Position numbers and translations under genes: made by a program
The notes under the pieces: model-generated
Database searches by the model: none
Told to the model about the DNA's origin: nothing
Seen by the model: the letters and a program-made list of their open reading frames with translations, nothing else
Part shown: one piece after another, positions 21,789 through 32,645 of the stretch
Layout: each line of letters starts with the position of its first letter
How positions within the stretch are numbered: the stretch's first letter is position 1
From: Lyophyllum atratum
Taxonomy: Eukaryota > Basidiomycota > Agaricomycetes > Agaricales > Lyophyllaceae
Reading direction: 5' to 3'
Assembly: GCA_014905825.1 (NCBI GenBank)
Contig: JACGCN010000005.1
Span: 496,001 to 560,000, forward strand
Length of the DNA: 64,000 nt

Positions 21789-24432
21789 TCAATGCGCCAG
21801 CCGCTTGATCCTCGTAATGATCGCTATAGTCCAACCTCACTCAGCCACACCCAACCACAGAACAGAACAAGGATAACTCACATTGCGGATCCAGACCCTG
21901 ATGCGGGATCTGCTCCCACAAGCCTCCGCATCCTGTAGACAAGGTACATTGTCCAGTCCTGGAATCGGTATTAAATAAGGGGGGAGATGGACGGACCCTC
22001 TTTGGTGCTGCCCATGTACGAGTACTTGGGCGTGAGCTGGCGCTCGAGGAGCCAGGTGCCGAACTTCGAGCCGAGCTAAGGGGGGCCATGTCAGACGGGT
22101 GCAACGATGCTAACTCCCGGTCCCAGTACGCACCCCAGTTTTCTGATTGAACGACTCCACGACCAGTATAAACCCGCTCCTCCCAATCTTCATAATCGTC
22201 TACACCCCCCAATCAGTCCAATGCCTCCCGAGCCGAGCCAGGGACAGCGAAGGAAAGTCCACTCACCTGCTCATCAACCACATTCAACGTCGGCTTATTC
22301 ACCAGCCCCACATCCACCCCATCCTTCCTACACCTCAACACCGCGTCCCAGCTCCTATACACCATCTCCCCAAACGTCACCACATACCCCGCCCTTCCCT
22401 CCAACAAAATCTCGTCCTTCCCGGGGGTGAAGGTGTACCCCTGGTCGAGGTCGAAGAAGCGGGAGCCGTCCTGGCGCAGGAGCCAGGGGACCTTGGAGCG
22501 CGTGGAGAAGACGAAGCGCAGGCCGCGCTCGAAGAAGACGCGGTTGATTATGGCGGTCATTTGGGAGGCGTCGGCGGGGAAGTACATGAAGGACTCGGAG
22601 TCGGTGAGGCCGCTGTCGGCGAACATGGAGTTGATGCCTGGGGGTTGGGTTAGCTTGGGAGCGTTTTGTAGGTTGGAAGGGACGAACCGAAATGGCAGGT
22701 GTTGTCGGCCTGGGGGGCGGGTTAGTATAGGTTGAGCTAAGGAAGAAGGGAAAGACAGACCATCTAGGCAGCATGCAAAGTAAGAGAACTGGTTAGTACG
22801 GAGGTCTGCTGGTCAAGAACCAAAACGAACCTCATCAACTGGTAAAAGCGTGATCAGTATAAACAACATTCCGGAGAAAAAAAGACCCACCTCCAGAATG
22901 CGAAAAGTGGCACAGCACATTGCAATTATTCAGCCTCGCCATCGTAACCTCACTAATCACCATCTCCAAGAACGCCGAGAACGTCGAGAACACCCCAAAC
23001 TTATCCTTCTCAAATCCAAACCCCGCCGCCGCCGAAAAGTTACTCCTCTCCATAATCCCCGACGGCACAAACACCTCCGGATGCTTCTGATGGATCGCCT
23101 TCAACCCCGTCGACCCCTCCAAATCACTATCAATAACCATAACCTTCCTCTTTGCCTCCTCCCTCGACAGACCATCAAGCACCCCGTTCACCGCCTCGCC
23201 AAAGGTCGTGCGGGTGGCCCCGGTCTCTTTGGTGCACCCGATGTGGAGGTAGGGTTGGGGGTGCGCGAGGATCTTCTCGTAGATGGGGGTGAAATCGGGG
23301 TACCCGTGCTCTTTTAGGTATTTGATGGCGCCTTTGACGGGGATGACCTCGTGCCCTGCTGGCGTGCCCTCAATGTCCGGGACGCCTGGAGCCATCTTGC
23401 GCTTCAGAATGACTGTAGGCGGGGTCATTATTGGTTGATGTCATAAGTGAGGGGGGAAGGGGAGGCTTACGCGCGGCGGGCCCATTGTGTGCGACCATGC
23501 TGGTGATACCGCCCCAGACGGCGTCGAGGTCTTCGCCGTTGGCGCGGAAGACCTTGAGCCCGTGGCCCTCCAGCGTCCTGGCGATGTCGAAGCCCTTGAG
23601 GTACTGCGACGGGTGCCCGGCAATAGTGACGTCATTATCGTCCACGATGACCTTGACGTTGAGGTCCTGCGCGACGGCGATGCGTGCAGCCTCGGCGTCG
23701 TTGCCTTCTTGTTGGGACCCGTCTGATCCGAGGACGAAGACGGCTTGGTCGCGGTGGGCCAGGGCGATGCCGTTCACCAGTGACCTGATGGGTTTGCGTC
23801 ATGGTTGGGGCGGCGGTGATGGATGATGGGGGGATGACGTACCACATGTGGCCGAGGCGGCCTGAGGAGAACTTGACGCCGGGGGTGAGGCCGAGCTCGG
23901 GGTGCCCGGGGAGCTTGGAGTTGGCTTCGCGGTAGTGCAGGAGGTGCTCGGCGGGGAGGGAGCCCTCGAGCACGGCGAGCAGGTATTGTGTTGCGACACG
24001 GTGGCCTGTCCATTAGGGATTAGATGAAGGTGATGGAGAGGGACTAATTTACCAGCTTCATCGAATATGACGGGGTAGAAGCTCTTTTGGGAGTGGTTGA
24101 AGAGGGCGAGGATGATGCATACCTCCACAGCGGTATCGTATGCGCCACCTGTCTCAGGTTAGGTATGCAATGTGAAGTCGGGGCAATGTGTGAGGTACCA
24201 GTGTGTCCGCTCACGCCTCGGGCGGCGCCTACAGCGGTGAAGAAGATGATAGTATCACGGAAGAGCTGGATGTTTGCTCGAAGTGCTTCCTTTTCATCTG
24301 GGGAAAGGGTCTTCTTGCTAGGGTCAAGAGCAAGTCTGCCGCAGAGATGTCAGCATGACCGCGACAGCGAGCAGCCAAGACACACTTCGCGTTGAATTTG
24401 CTGAGGTCTATGGGGAATTCAGGCATGGACAT
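21789..24432 (-). CDS. Transketolase-like thiamine-diphosphate enzyme
   Basis: Exons on the minus strand from 24432 (MSMPEFPIDLSKFNAK) to a TGA at 21789 join into roughly 650-700 residues. The N-terminal part has RDTIIFFTAVGAARGVSGHT and GAYDTAVEVCIILALF. The thiamine-diphosphate motif is GSDGSQQEGNDAEA...VIVDDNDVT, with GSDG and NDN in the usual spacing. Then follow HPSQYLKGFD, a pyrimidine-binding domain (FGEAVNGVLDGLSREEAK, IDSDLEGSTGLKAIHQKH, MERSNFSAAAGFGFEKDKFG) and a C-terminal domain (GYTFTPGKDEILLEGRAGYV, LVVESFNQKTG, CGGLWEQIPHQGL). It resembles transketolase in order but differs clearly from the housekeeping fungal enzyme, whose N-terminus carries a GHPGAPMG-type block. Substrate is therefore uncertain; a two-carbon transfer is inferred. 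Confidence 0.82.
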
Positions 24433-25205
24433 GGTGGTAGAGTACGGGGTGAGATAACAGGCAAGTGTGGAGCACCTGGAACAGTCGATCTAATTTATAA
24501 TTGGGTGCAGCCCAACATAGACTCATCTTCGATCTCGGTGACTGACGGTTAACAAATGAAATTGCTTCCATGAAAGTACTGAGTTTCGGGGTAGTACGAG
24601 TCACTCTCTACATACATGTCCTTCTGCAGAATATAACCGGTTCTAGAAAGGACAAGAAGGTCAGAAACGCGTCTTTGAACGGGATCGGTGGGAAGACAAA
24701 ACGGAAAAAAATATCAGAGAACCGAGTTTCGACGTGGCTCTCACCCAAAAGAGGGGAGCGCTTCGGACGGCACTTCCTAAAGCTTTCGGTGGAAAATCGT
24801 CATGTAGAGAGAACGAGAAGAAGAAAACAACAGAGAAGAAGATCGTACTCACCAGCAGTCAACCATCGATTGTAGAAGCAAAGAGAAAAAAAAAGTTATT
24901 TAACCTCGGCCGAATTCAATCTCCGCTGCTTCCCTCTCACGGTCACCGAATTGGACTTATGTTTCAGATAACTCTCCCGATAACGAAAACCTCCGCGCAT
25001 TTTATTCGCAGCCGACGAGCGCTGCGAGGACTCTGCACATTTTATCACAACGGAACTGCACCATAAAACTGTTAAGAGCACCGGAGGCTTGCAGGCATCC
25101 TCGCTTCTTACTTCCTGACCGTAAATTTGACGGTGAGATTCCACAAATCGCGTTCTCATGCTGTTGAACGACATAAAATCTAACAAAATATCGTTTTAAA
25201 AGGCG
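24433..25205. promoter_or_regulatory. Divergent intergenic region
   Basis: About 770 bases separate the divergently transcribed transketolase-like and AT-hook genes, so it must hold both promoters. It contains purine-rich runs (AAGAAGAAAACAACAGAG near 24818) but no clear element or gene. Confidence 0.5.
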
Positions 25206-27258
25206 ATGGAAATGTCAGGAAATATCCCCAATGCAGGCTTTCACCCGAACGACCAGGTCCAAACCACGGTCAACGCTGAGCAGCACGCCGCTGCTGCCAG
25301 CAATATCACAGATTCACCACCACGACGCAAGCCCGGTCGCCCCAAGGGCAGCACCAAGAAAATTATCACCGGGGACTCCAATGCACCCAAGGTGAAGCGT
25401 CCTGTGGGGCGTCCACGCAAGGACGGCTTCCCTGCTGGGTCTCTCACTCCCAGTGCTCGAGGCCCACGTCTGCCAAAGCAACCACGCATCGCTTCAGCAG
25501 TGAGTGGCTGCTGCCCATTAATTTCAAGTCTACAAGTCTGAACATTCGAAGCAGGGTAATTCAGCCTCGTGGGCTTCACCAATGTCCGGAGTTGGGTACC
25601 CACAACACCATGGATCGTATTCCGTGATGTCGTCGGCAAGCAGCTCCAACCTGATGCACATCCCGATCGACCCGAACCTGCAGCAGGACGACTGGGCCGT
25701 CCTCGCGCGCACCAACCCCAACGCCTTCCTCACCACCCTCCTCTCCGCGCTCGCTGCCCCCAACCCCATCTCCAGCGCAGGCCCCACCGTCGAAGAGGCC
25801 TTCAAATCACACCTCAACTCCCTAACACCAATGCCCACCCAACTCCAACCCATCCCCTCCCTCTACTCCATCCTCAAAACCTTCTGGCTCCCCTCCTCGC
25901 CCGCCTACTTCTCCCTCACAGCCAGCGCCTCCACCGCACGCACCCCCTCCGAACACCGCTTCCTCTACTGGGACCCGCAGCCCCTCGTCTTCAACGGCAT
26001 CGCGTGCCCGCACTGCGCCGCGCCCCTCCTCAACCGCGGGCGCATCTCCAGCGGGCCCATCAAGATATACGACATCGAGCGCCCCTTCTTCATCATCGGC
26101 TGCGAATACGTCTGCCGCTCCCCCACGTGCATGGGCACGGCCACGCACCCCGACGGCCGCAAATTCGCAAGCACCGACGCGTCGATCTTCCGCGCGCTGC
26201 CCATAAAGCTCAAGGACGAGTTCCCGGCCCGACTGATGTATGCGGACGCGGACGCGGGGAGCGGGCCGAATATCTGGAATTGGGGCGCGTTGGGTGTGAG
26301 TTTGAGTTTGTGGAATATGGTGAGGGGGTGTTTGAGGGCGGGGATGAGGAGGGATGTGATTTTGGGTTTGGTGGATGTGGTGCAGAGGGGGGTGCCGGAG
26401 GAGGAGGGGGATGGGGTTGGGATGCTGAAGGGGGAGGAGGAGGGGGAGGATGATGGGGAGGGGGAGGGTGAAGGAGAGGGCGAAGGGGAAGGCGGGGGTG
26501 TGGGTGATGCGGGGGAACAACAGACTGGTGGAGCTGGCCCGAGTTCCGGTGCAGCAGGCGGCAGCAACGACAGGCCTGCGTTGGGAAGTGGACCGGCGCA
26601 AGGCACGACCGCCGAACAACTCCCGAATGTATGTGTTTTCTCTCCTGGCGGCGGGGTGACGCGCCCCGACGCATAAGAAGCAAACTCAAGGATGTAGTCT
26701 TTTGTTCAGAACTTCATCGACGCGTACAACGACGCTTGGAAGGCCAACAGCGGCGTCGCACCACCACCACCACCACCACCACCACCACCCTCCGCCAGCG
26801 CCCCTCCCAGTGCCGGCCCTGAGGCGGGCCCGAGCGGCGTAAATAGTACCACGGGCAGCATGCCGCCGCAGCTGAAGAGCCCGACGCCGGCTCCCGCGGG
26901 AACGCAGGTGTACGACTACGCTAAAGGCTTCGCGGGGTACCCCTACGCCGCGTATGCGTTCTTCCCGCCCGGCGGCATGGTCGGGCCTCCCTCCGCCTCC
27001 GCGCCTATCGATACTGCGAATCCTAATCTGAAGAGGCCGTACCCGTTCCCCGAAGAGACTAATGGGGTGTTGGGGGGAGGGGGAGGGGGGGAGGCGAAGA
27101 GGAGCCCGAGGCATTGTTGTAAGTGTGGCTCGCAGGAGTGTAAGGGGAAGGGGGGGAGGTCGTTTTGTGCGAATGGGTGTCAGGATTGTGGGAAGTTGGA
27201 GTGTAAGGGGAGGAATAGTAGGAGGCCGGATAAGAAGTGTAGTGAGGGGTGGCTGTGA
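25206..27258 (+). CDS. AT-hook protein with Cys-rich zinc-binding tail
   Basis: Three exons (25206-25499, 25555-26628, 26710-27258), all phase 0, give 638 residues. Two AT-hooks lie in the first exon: RKPGRPKGSTKK (about residue 40) and RPVGRPRKDG (about 62). Residues about 105-345 form a folded region containing GIACPHCAAPLLNRGRISSG and CEYVCRSPTCMGTATHP, a two-pair Cys arrangement typical of zinc binding. An acidic Glu-Gly run follows, then a polyproline tract. The C-terminus has ten or more Cys in about 45 residues (HCCKCGSQECKGKGG, FCANGCQDCGKLECKG). The AT-hooks imply binding of AT-rich minor groove DNA in the nucleus. No catalytic motif is visible; a chromatin or transposon-derived role are both possible. 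Confidence 0.8.
26761..26789 (+). repeat. CCA trinucleotide repeat coding polyproline
   Basis: About nine CCA triplets inside exon 3 of the AT-hook gene encode eleven consecutive prolines with flanking codons, a likely site of length variation. Confidence 0.9.
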
Positions 27259-27850
27259 GTTGTTGGGAGGAGGAGGAGGGAGGTGAAAAGGTGTACTTTG
27301 GAGAAGGGGGCGTGTGTATGGTATGATATGGTTGTGTCTTTAATTCGTTACTTATTGCTCTGAATGTTTCGTTCTTTATTGTACATGTAGCACTGGGTTG
27401 TATTTCTCCTGCCTACTATAATTGCTCAGTATAACGCAGCACATGTTGCTGACATCCGTGGCCGACATCGTTGCCTTCAAAGTTCCTGCTGAAATAGATT
27501 GCAGACCCGTTCATTCAGGTTCGACGGAGTATGTACAGCCCTGAAAGCGCGAATTTAGCTATTGGCCGAGTTAGAAAGACTGAAGACGGTATAAAAAACA
27601 CGGAATTCCTTGCTAGTTCCTTGGGATGCTTGCCAGTGGGTCATGTAAGATAGTTTGCTCGGTAAACGGGTAGCTAGGAGGATTTTGTGACTAGCTAACC
27701 TGCAGGGCGGGTGCATGCCGGTCTACAAATGGAGGTAGCGGCATCAAAACTATTTATTTTTAATAATTGTTAACTCGGACGCGAACTTGAAAGGTCTCAG
27801 TCCTTCCTTCTTCTTCCCCTCCTCCCCCTCCCTCCCTTCCCCCCAAAAAA
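27259..27850. other. Intergenic: 3-prime end of AT-hook gene and tubulin promoter
   Basis: The part 27800-27850 is CT-rich, as is common just upstream of strongly expressed fungal genes. No additional gene was seen. Confidence 0.5.
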
Positions 27851-30647
27851 ATGCAGTCTTCCCGTGAAATCATAAATGTCCAGGTACGAAAGCGCGCCAT
27901 TCTCCCCCTCGACCCCTTCTCATTGTCCTTTGTAGGTCGGCCAGGCCGGAAACCAAGTACGTACCTGCCACATCGATCGTTGCGTCGTACGAATTTTCTG
28001 AAGGGCGTGTGTGTTGTGTAGGTTGGGGAGACGTTCTGGAAGATGCTCATAGCGGAGCACGGCCTCGATGAACACGGGGTAAGCTGGTCCCCATTTTTGC
28101 TTCCGCTTTCTTCGTGGGGTGGGAGCTGACGCGCGGGGTGGGGCAGAACTACAAAGGATCAGACCCGCAACAGCTTACTCGGGTACGTCGGGGTGGCTTT
28201 CTTTGTGTGTTTGGGGGTTAGGCTGATGGGGGTGTCGTTGATAGGCTGGGGTGTACTTCACTGAGGTTGAGTCCTCGTCGGCGGATAAGTATGTGCCGAG
28301 GAGTATTCAGGTCGACTTGGAGCAGGGTGTTTGTAATCGCGTGCGTCATGCCTTTGCTTCTATGATGTATGATGGGTATCTAAGCCTTGCGGTAGCTGCG
28401 TGGTGGGCCTCTTGGTGATCTGTTCCGCCCCGACACGTTCGTCCATGGCGAATCTGGTGCAGGAAACAATTGGGCAAAGGGATGTGAGTACGCTGACTCT
28501 TGTGAATCTTGCGCAGACTGATATGGATTGCATGTAGTCTACACGGAAGGTCTGTTGTATTGTTGGCTGAGTGGCTTGTGCTCTTTCTGATAACCTTCTT
28601 GTTGTAGGTGCTGAACTCATTGACTCCATCCTCGTACGTGATAAGTCATTTATCTGCTTCGATATCTTATTCATTGGTGTGCGTGCAGGACGTCGTCAGG
28701 AGACAAGCGGAACCTTGCGATGCGCTGCAAGGCTTTCAGATTATCCACTCTCTCGGAGGTGGTACTGGTGCTGGTTTGGGAAGTCTTTTGCTTTCCAAGA
28801 TCCGAGAGGTACCTTATCTGATCTCTTCCGCGCATCATTTGTGAGGAAATTCATTTGTTTGATTCTAGGAATTTCCCGACCGAATGCTCGCTACCTTTTC
28901 AATTATCCCTTCTCCCAAAGTATGTCTTCCGTTCAAACGTATCTCTCGCGACAGGTAACTGATAATGTTAACGCAAGGTTTCCGAGACTGTTGTAGAGGT
29001 GAGAATGATCTATCTCGGCTCCTACCTCGTGTTAAACGCGTGGCCAGCCATATAATGCGATGCTCTCGATGCATCAACTCGTCGATAACGGTGATCTGAC
29101 CATCTGTATCGACAATGAGGCACTGTAAGCTTTTCTTATCGATCGAGTCTATGTCGATATTGACGAAACGTCTTTTAGGTACGATATCAGTGTTGGATCT
29201 TTGAAGATCCCTAGCCCGAATTTCAATGATCTCAACGATGTATGTCCGTCACTCTCATTTCAGTATCGCTAATTCTGACTTCAACAGCTTATTGCTCGAG
29301 TTATGTGTGGAGTTAGCACGAGTCTTCGTTTCCCAGGGCAATTGAACGGGTTCGTGACTGTCATCGTAATCAATGACATAGCTCCGAAATAACGCTCCTC
29401 TCCTCCAGGGATCTGCGCAAGCTTGGAATGAACCTTATTCCCTTCCCTCGTGTACGCTTTTCGTGGTGTCTTTTCCCTTGCTCCTTGGTACTGATCTTCT
29501 TTCACCAATCACAAGTTACATTTCCTTATGCCGAGTTACGCCCCGTTCTATAATCCGAAAGCGAGGTCCTTCCAGGGCATGTCGATTCCCGAATTGACCA
29601 AATCGTATGAACTTCGTCCGCAAATTGATAGCTATACCCGGACGCTGACAATTCCGTCCCACAGGCTCTTCGACCGCAAGAATCTCCTGGTCGCCTGCAA
29701 TCCCTCCCATGGGTAAGTTACTGTAAGACTCAATCGAAGGACTGATTCGAGGTAGCAACCAGCCGCTATCTTACCGCCGCTACCATCTTCCGTGGCAAGA
29801 TCTCCTCCAGAGAAGTAAGTGGCGTCTTTTGCGAGAATGTAGAACGTGATGACATTCGTTCCCCCTTAGGCAGAAGTATGTTCCATACACCGACCCGGCT
29901 TGGGAGCGCTCCTGATGATGTTTCGCGCGTGCACGATAGGTGTCTGTTCGTGATTTACAGACGAAGAACTCGGCCCACTTTGTTGAGTATGTTTTCTACT
30001 TTACTTCTCACTTGTCAAGATGCGGTCGCTGATGGGGGTGCAGATGGATTCCTGACAATGTGTCTGTGTCATTGGTGTCTGTTCCTCCCGTCGGCCAGAA
30101 ACAGGTATGGATTTGAACCTCCCAGCTCCGAGCGGAATTGATGACGATCGATGTTCCATCGCTGTAAACAGTCGGCCACTGCCTTGACGAACTCGACCGC
30201 CATACAAGAGGTCTTCAAGCGGACTGCTGATACGGTATATCTGCTGCTATTTTCCACCCCGTTATGGTGCCTCACGGGTTATTCTCTTTTCTAGTTCGGC
30301 GCCATGTTCAAACGCAAGGCTTTCTTGCATTGGTAGGTGGTGTGCTCGTCAACGCACTTGGTTAGCTGACAACTTTTGAAGGTATACTGGGGAGGGCATG
30401 GATATCATGGAATTCAGCGAGGCGGAGAGCAACACCCAGGATCTCATGTACGTTTCCTTCCCTGCGAGCGGGTTCGAATGCTAACCACCGCACTTATCCA
30501 CAGTGCCGAATATCAACAAGTAAGCTTCGATTCGGGCACTTGATTCCTCCACCTGACTCTACTTTCTTTTAGTATCAAGAAGCGACGAACGACGAAGATG
30601 AGGAGACTGAGGCGTATGGGAACGATGAGGAGGAAGTGGACCAATAA
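27851..30647 (+). CDS. Divergent beta-tubulin
   Basis: About twenty small exons join from [11 protein letters not shown] (27851) to a TAA at 30645-30647, giving about 445 residues. Family landmarks are [41 protein letters not shown], the nucleotide-binding tubulin signature [88 protein letters not shown] and an acidic tail [19 protein letters not shown]. It forms alpha/beta dimers in microtubules. It departs from the usual fungal protein at many conserved places, including the start: canonical MREI is replaced by MQSSREI. It is thus probably the second, less conserved beta-tubulin of the genome. Two exons are only 12 and 6 bases long (28538-28549, 29870-29875). The frame is intact. Confidence 0.9.
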
Positions 30648-31142
30648 CACACGCATGCATCGAGAGTCTTTGTCTTTTCTTTTTCTTTCTTGATTGTGTT
30701 TCTGCTGTGTGCTTCAGATTTTCGATTACGCTAGAACTAATTTAATGTGCCCTCTAGACGTATGTCTAATGCGACATGGTTGTTTTGCCTCCAAAACCAT
30801 CCGTCCGATGGCTGCGATGACAAGCGTCAGTCAGCTGCCTCAAGGACACAAGTTTGGACAACGCTAGGTGGGGAAGAGACAGGGGGTGATACTGACGCGC
30901 TCCTGAAATTTGATGCCACAAGATCGGCATCTCTTCATTCTGACCGTTTTTTCAGAACATGTTTTGTCCTCGACTCAGCGCCAAAATTTTCGTTCTTGTC
31001 TCCCTTTCTAGTTGCGCCCCTTATTGCGCCCCATCGTGCGGCAGTTTTGTCTACACACAACTCAGCGAGCGGGGTCATACGAGAGCAGGCTGTGTCCTTT
31101 AAAGAGGGGGGGCTGAGATCTATGTAGAGTGCCTCGGACATG
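30648..31142. other. Intergenic, no gene seen
   Basis: Downstream region of tubulin and upstream region of the prenyltransferase-like gene; nothing else supported. Confidence 0.5.
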
Positions 31143-32645
31143 ATGCCAAGTCCTCCGAAGACGTGCATCAACGCCGATCCACTTCCCATCGACCCAGACC
31201 CCGCATTTTCCACAGCGCGCTCCCTCCGGTGGTTTCCAAAGGCCTGGCATCCTTATTTGCAACTGATACGACTAGATAAGGTATGACCTCTCCTGCACGA
31301 GGTGTTGTCCGAGTCGTAGCTGACCAAGAGATGTTATCAGCCTACTGGGACCAAGCTCATGTTCTGGCCATTTGGTGCGTAACCCTCCATGTATTTCTTC
31401 TACCTTCTTTCGGGTACTCATAGAGGCATTTAGCGTGGGGCTTGACTATGGCGGCGTACAGCCAGTCTATGGCTCTTAATGTCTATGTGCTGCGTCTGGC
31501 TGAATGTCTTTTGGGGGCGTTCATAGTTCGAAGCTCGGCGTGTACGATCAATGCTATCTTTGACTATAGACTCATCGATGCTCGTGTCGGAGTGTATTTC
31601 GTTTGATCTGTAGCGAGCGAGGAATTTACCCCGCCCACAGAACGGACAAGAAGTCGACCGATTCCGAGTGGGCGTGTCCCTGTTGCGGCGGCAGTCGTGT
31701 ATCTGCTAGCGCAATACCTAGTGGGTGTGGCATTCTTCTGTGCCACGGTGGATGGCCTTGCGTACGCTTTTACCCTCTCATTGCGATCTGACGGGATGGT
31801 ACTGTCAGGCTTCGGGTGGCGTTGTTCCAGCTCCTTCCGCTGTGAGTTCTGTATCGCAGGCGTCAGATCTTGTGTCGTCTGAAAGGACAAAACGTTTGAT
31901 TATTGTCGGGCAGCTTTGCGATATATCCGTTGATGAAACGCGTTACGGACTGGCCCCAGGCTTGGCTCGGTTTCGCGATGAATTTTGGTGAGTAATTCCC
32001 TGGAGGCTGATGAGAGATGCTCACCCCTGTCCTAGGCTTCTTGACTTCGTGGATCTCGCAAAGCGGGCCGGTCAACTATCCGTTCATCGTCGCTGCTCAG
32101 ATGATAGGCTGCTGGTGCTGGACCATGCTTTACGGTATGTCGATGGACATAATTACGCCCTGGTGTAAAGACTCAGTTGAATCGAACTAGACACCATTTA
32201 CGCGTGCCAGGATAAGAAGGACGATGCTAAGGCCCGTTCTACTGCCCTATTCACGGTATCTCCTATTTGACCTCACTCACTCATAGGCGGGCGTTCGTTC
32301 GACAGCGCTTGCTTTCGGGTCCTGGATAAGACCAATTCTAGAGTACTACTCTTTGCTGTGACCTTCGTGGCAATGCTAGCTCTGGCTGGTCGATGAACGG
32401 ACACGGCCTCGCCTACTATCTCATTTCCATTGGAGGAATGGCGGTGCATCTGATGTGGCAGTTTAAGACCGTGGATCTCGACGTACCGGAGAGTTGTTGG
32501 CGTATGTGCTGGTGCGGTTATTTTAGTGGCGGGGATGTGGTGATTGACGTCTTTGGCAGGCAATTTTCGGAGTAATGGGAGGCTGGGATGGATTGTTTGG
32601 GGTGGGGCTTTTGTTGACTATGTGTTGAAGATGAAATATTTTTGA
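31143..32645 (+). pseudogene. UbiA-type prenyltransferase relic (COQ2-like)
   Basis: Exons in order encode RWFPKAWHPYLQLIRLDKP, TGTKLMFWPFAWGLTMAAYS, the first aspartate-motif region (CTINAIFDYRLIDARV), RSRPIPSGRVPVAAAVVYL, KRVTDWPQAWLGFAMNF, the DTIYACQDKKDDAK motif, FGSWIRPI, LLFAVTFVAMLALAG, NGHGLAYYLISIGG and TVDLDVPESCW. The family transfers polyprenyl chains to 4-hydroxybenzoate in mitochondria for ubiquinone. Decay signs: the first motif reads NAIFD where NDxxD is needed; the donor after DARV lacks a good GT; two frame changes occur between about 32338 and 32393; and RSTALLF/RSTALAF appears twice around an intron. The N-terminus is short for a mitochondrial presequence. It may instead be a diverged paralog, but activity is unlikely. 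Confidence 0.7.

Noticed and set aside
22147..22774. Plus- and minus-strand frames inside the transketolase-like gene
   Set aside because: Alternative frames of coding sequence; the family motifs lie in one frame only.
25569..26619. Long frames on both strands overlapping the AT-hook gene
   Set aside because: They are GC-rich frame shadows of exon 2; only the frame with AT-hooks, Cys motifs and phased introns is supported.
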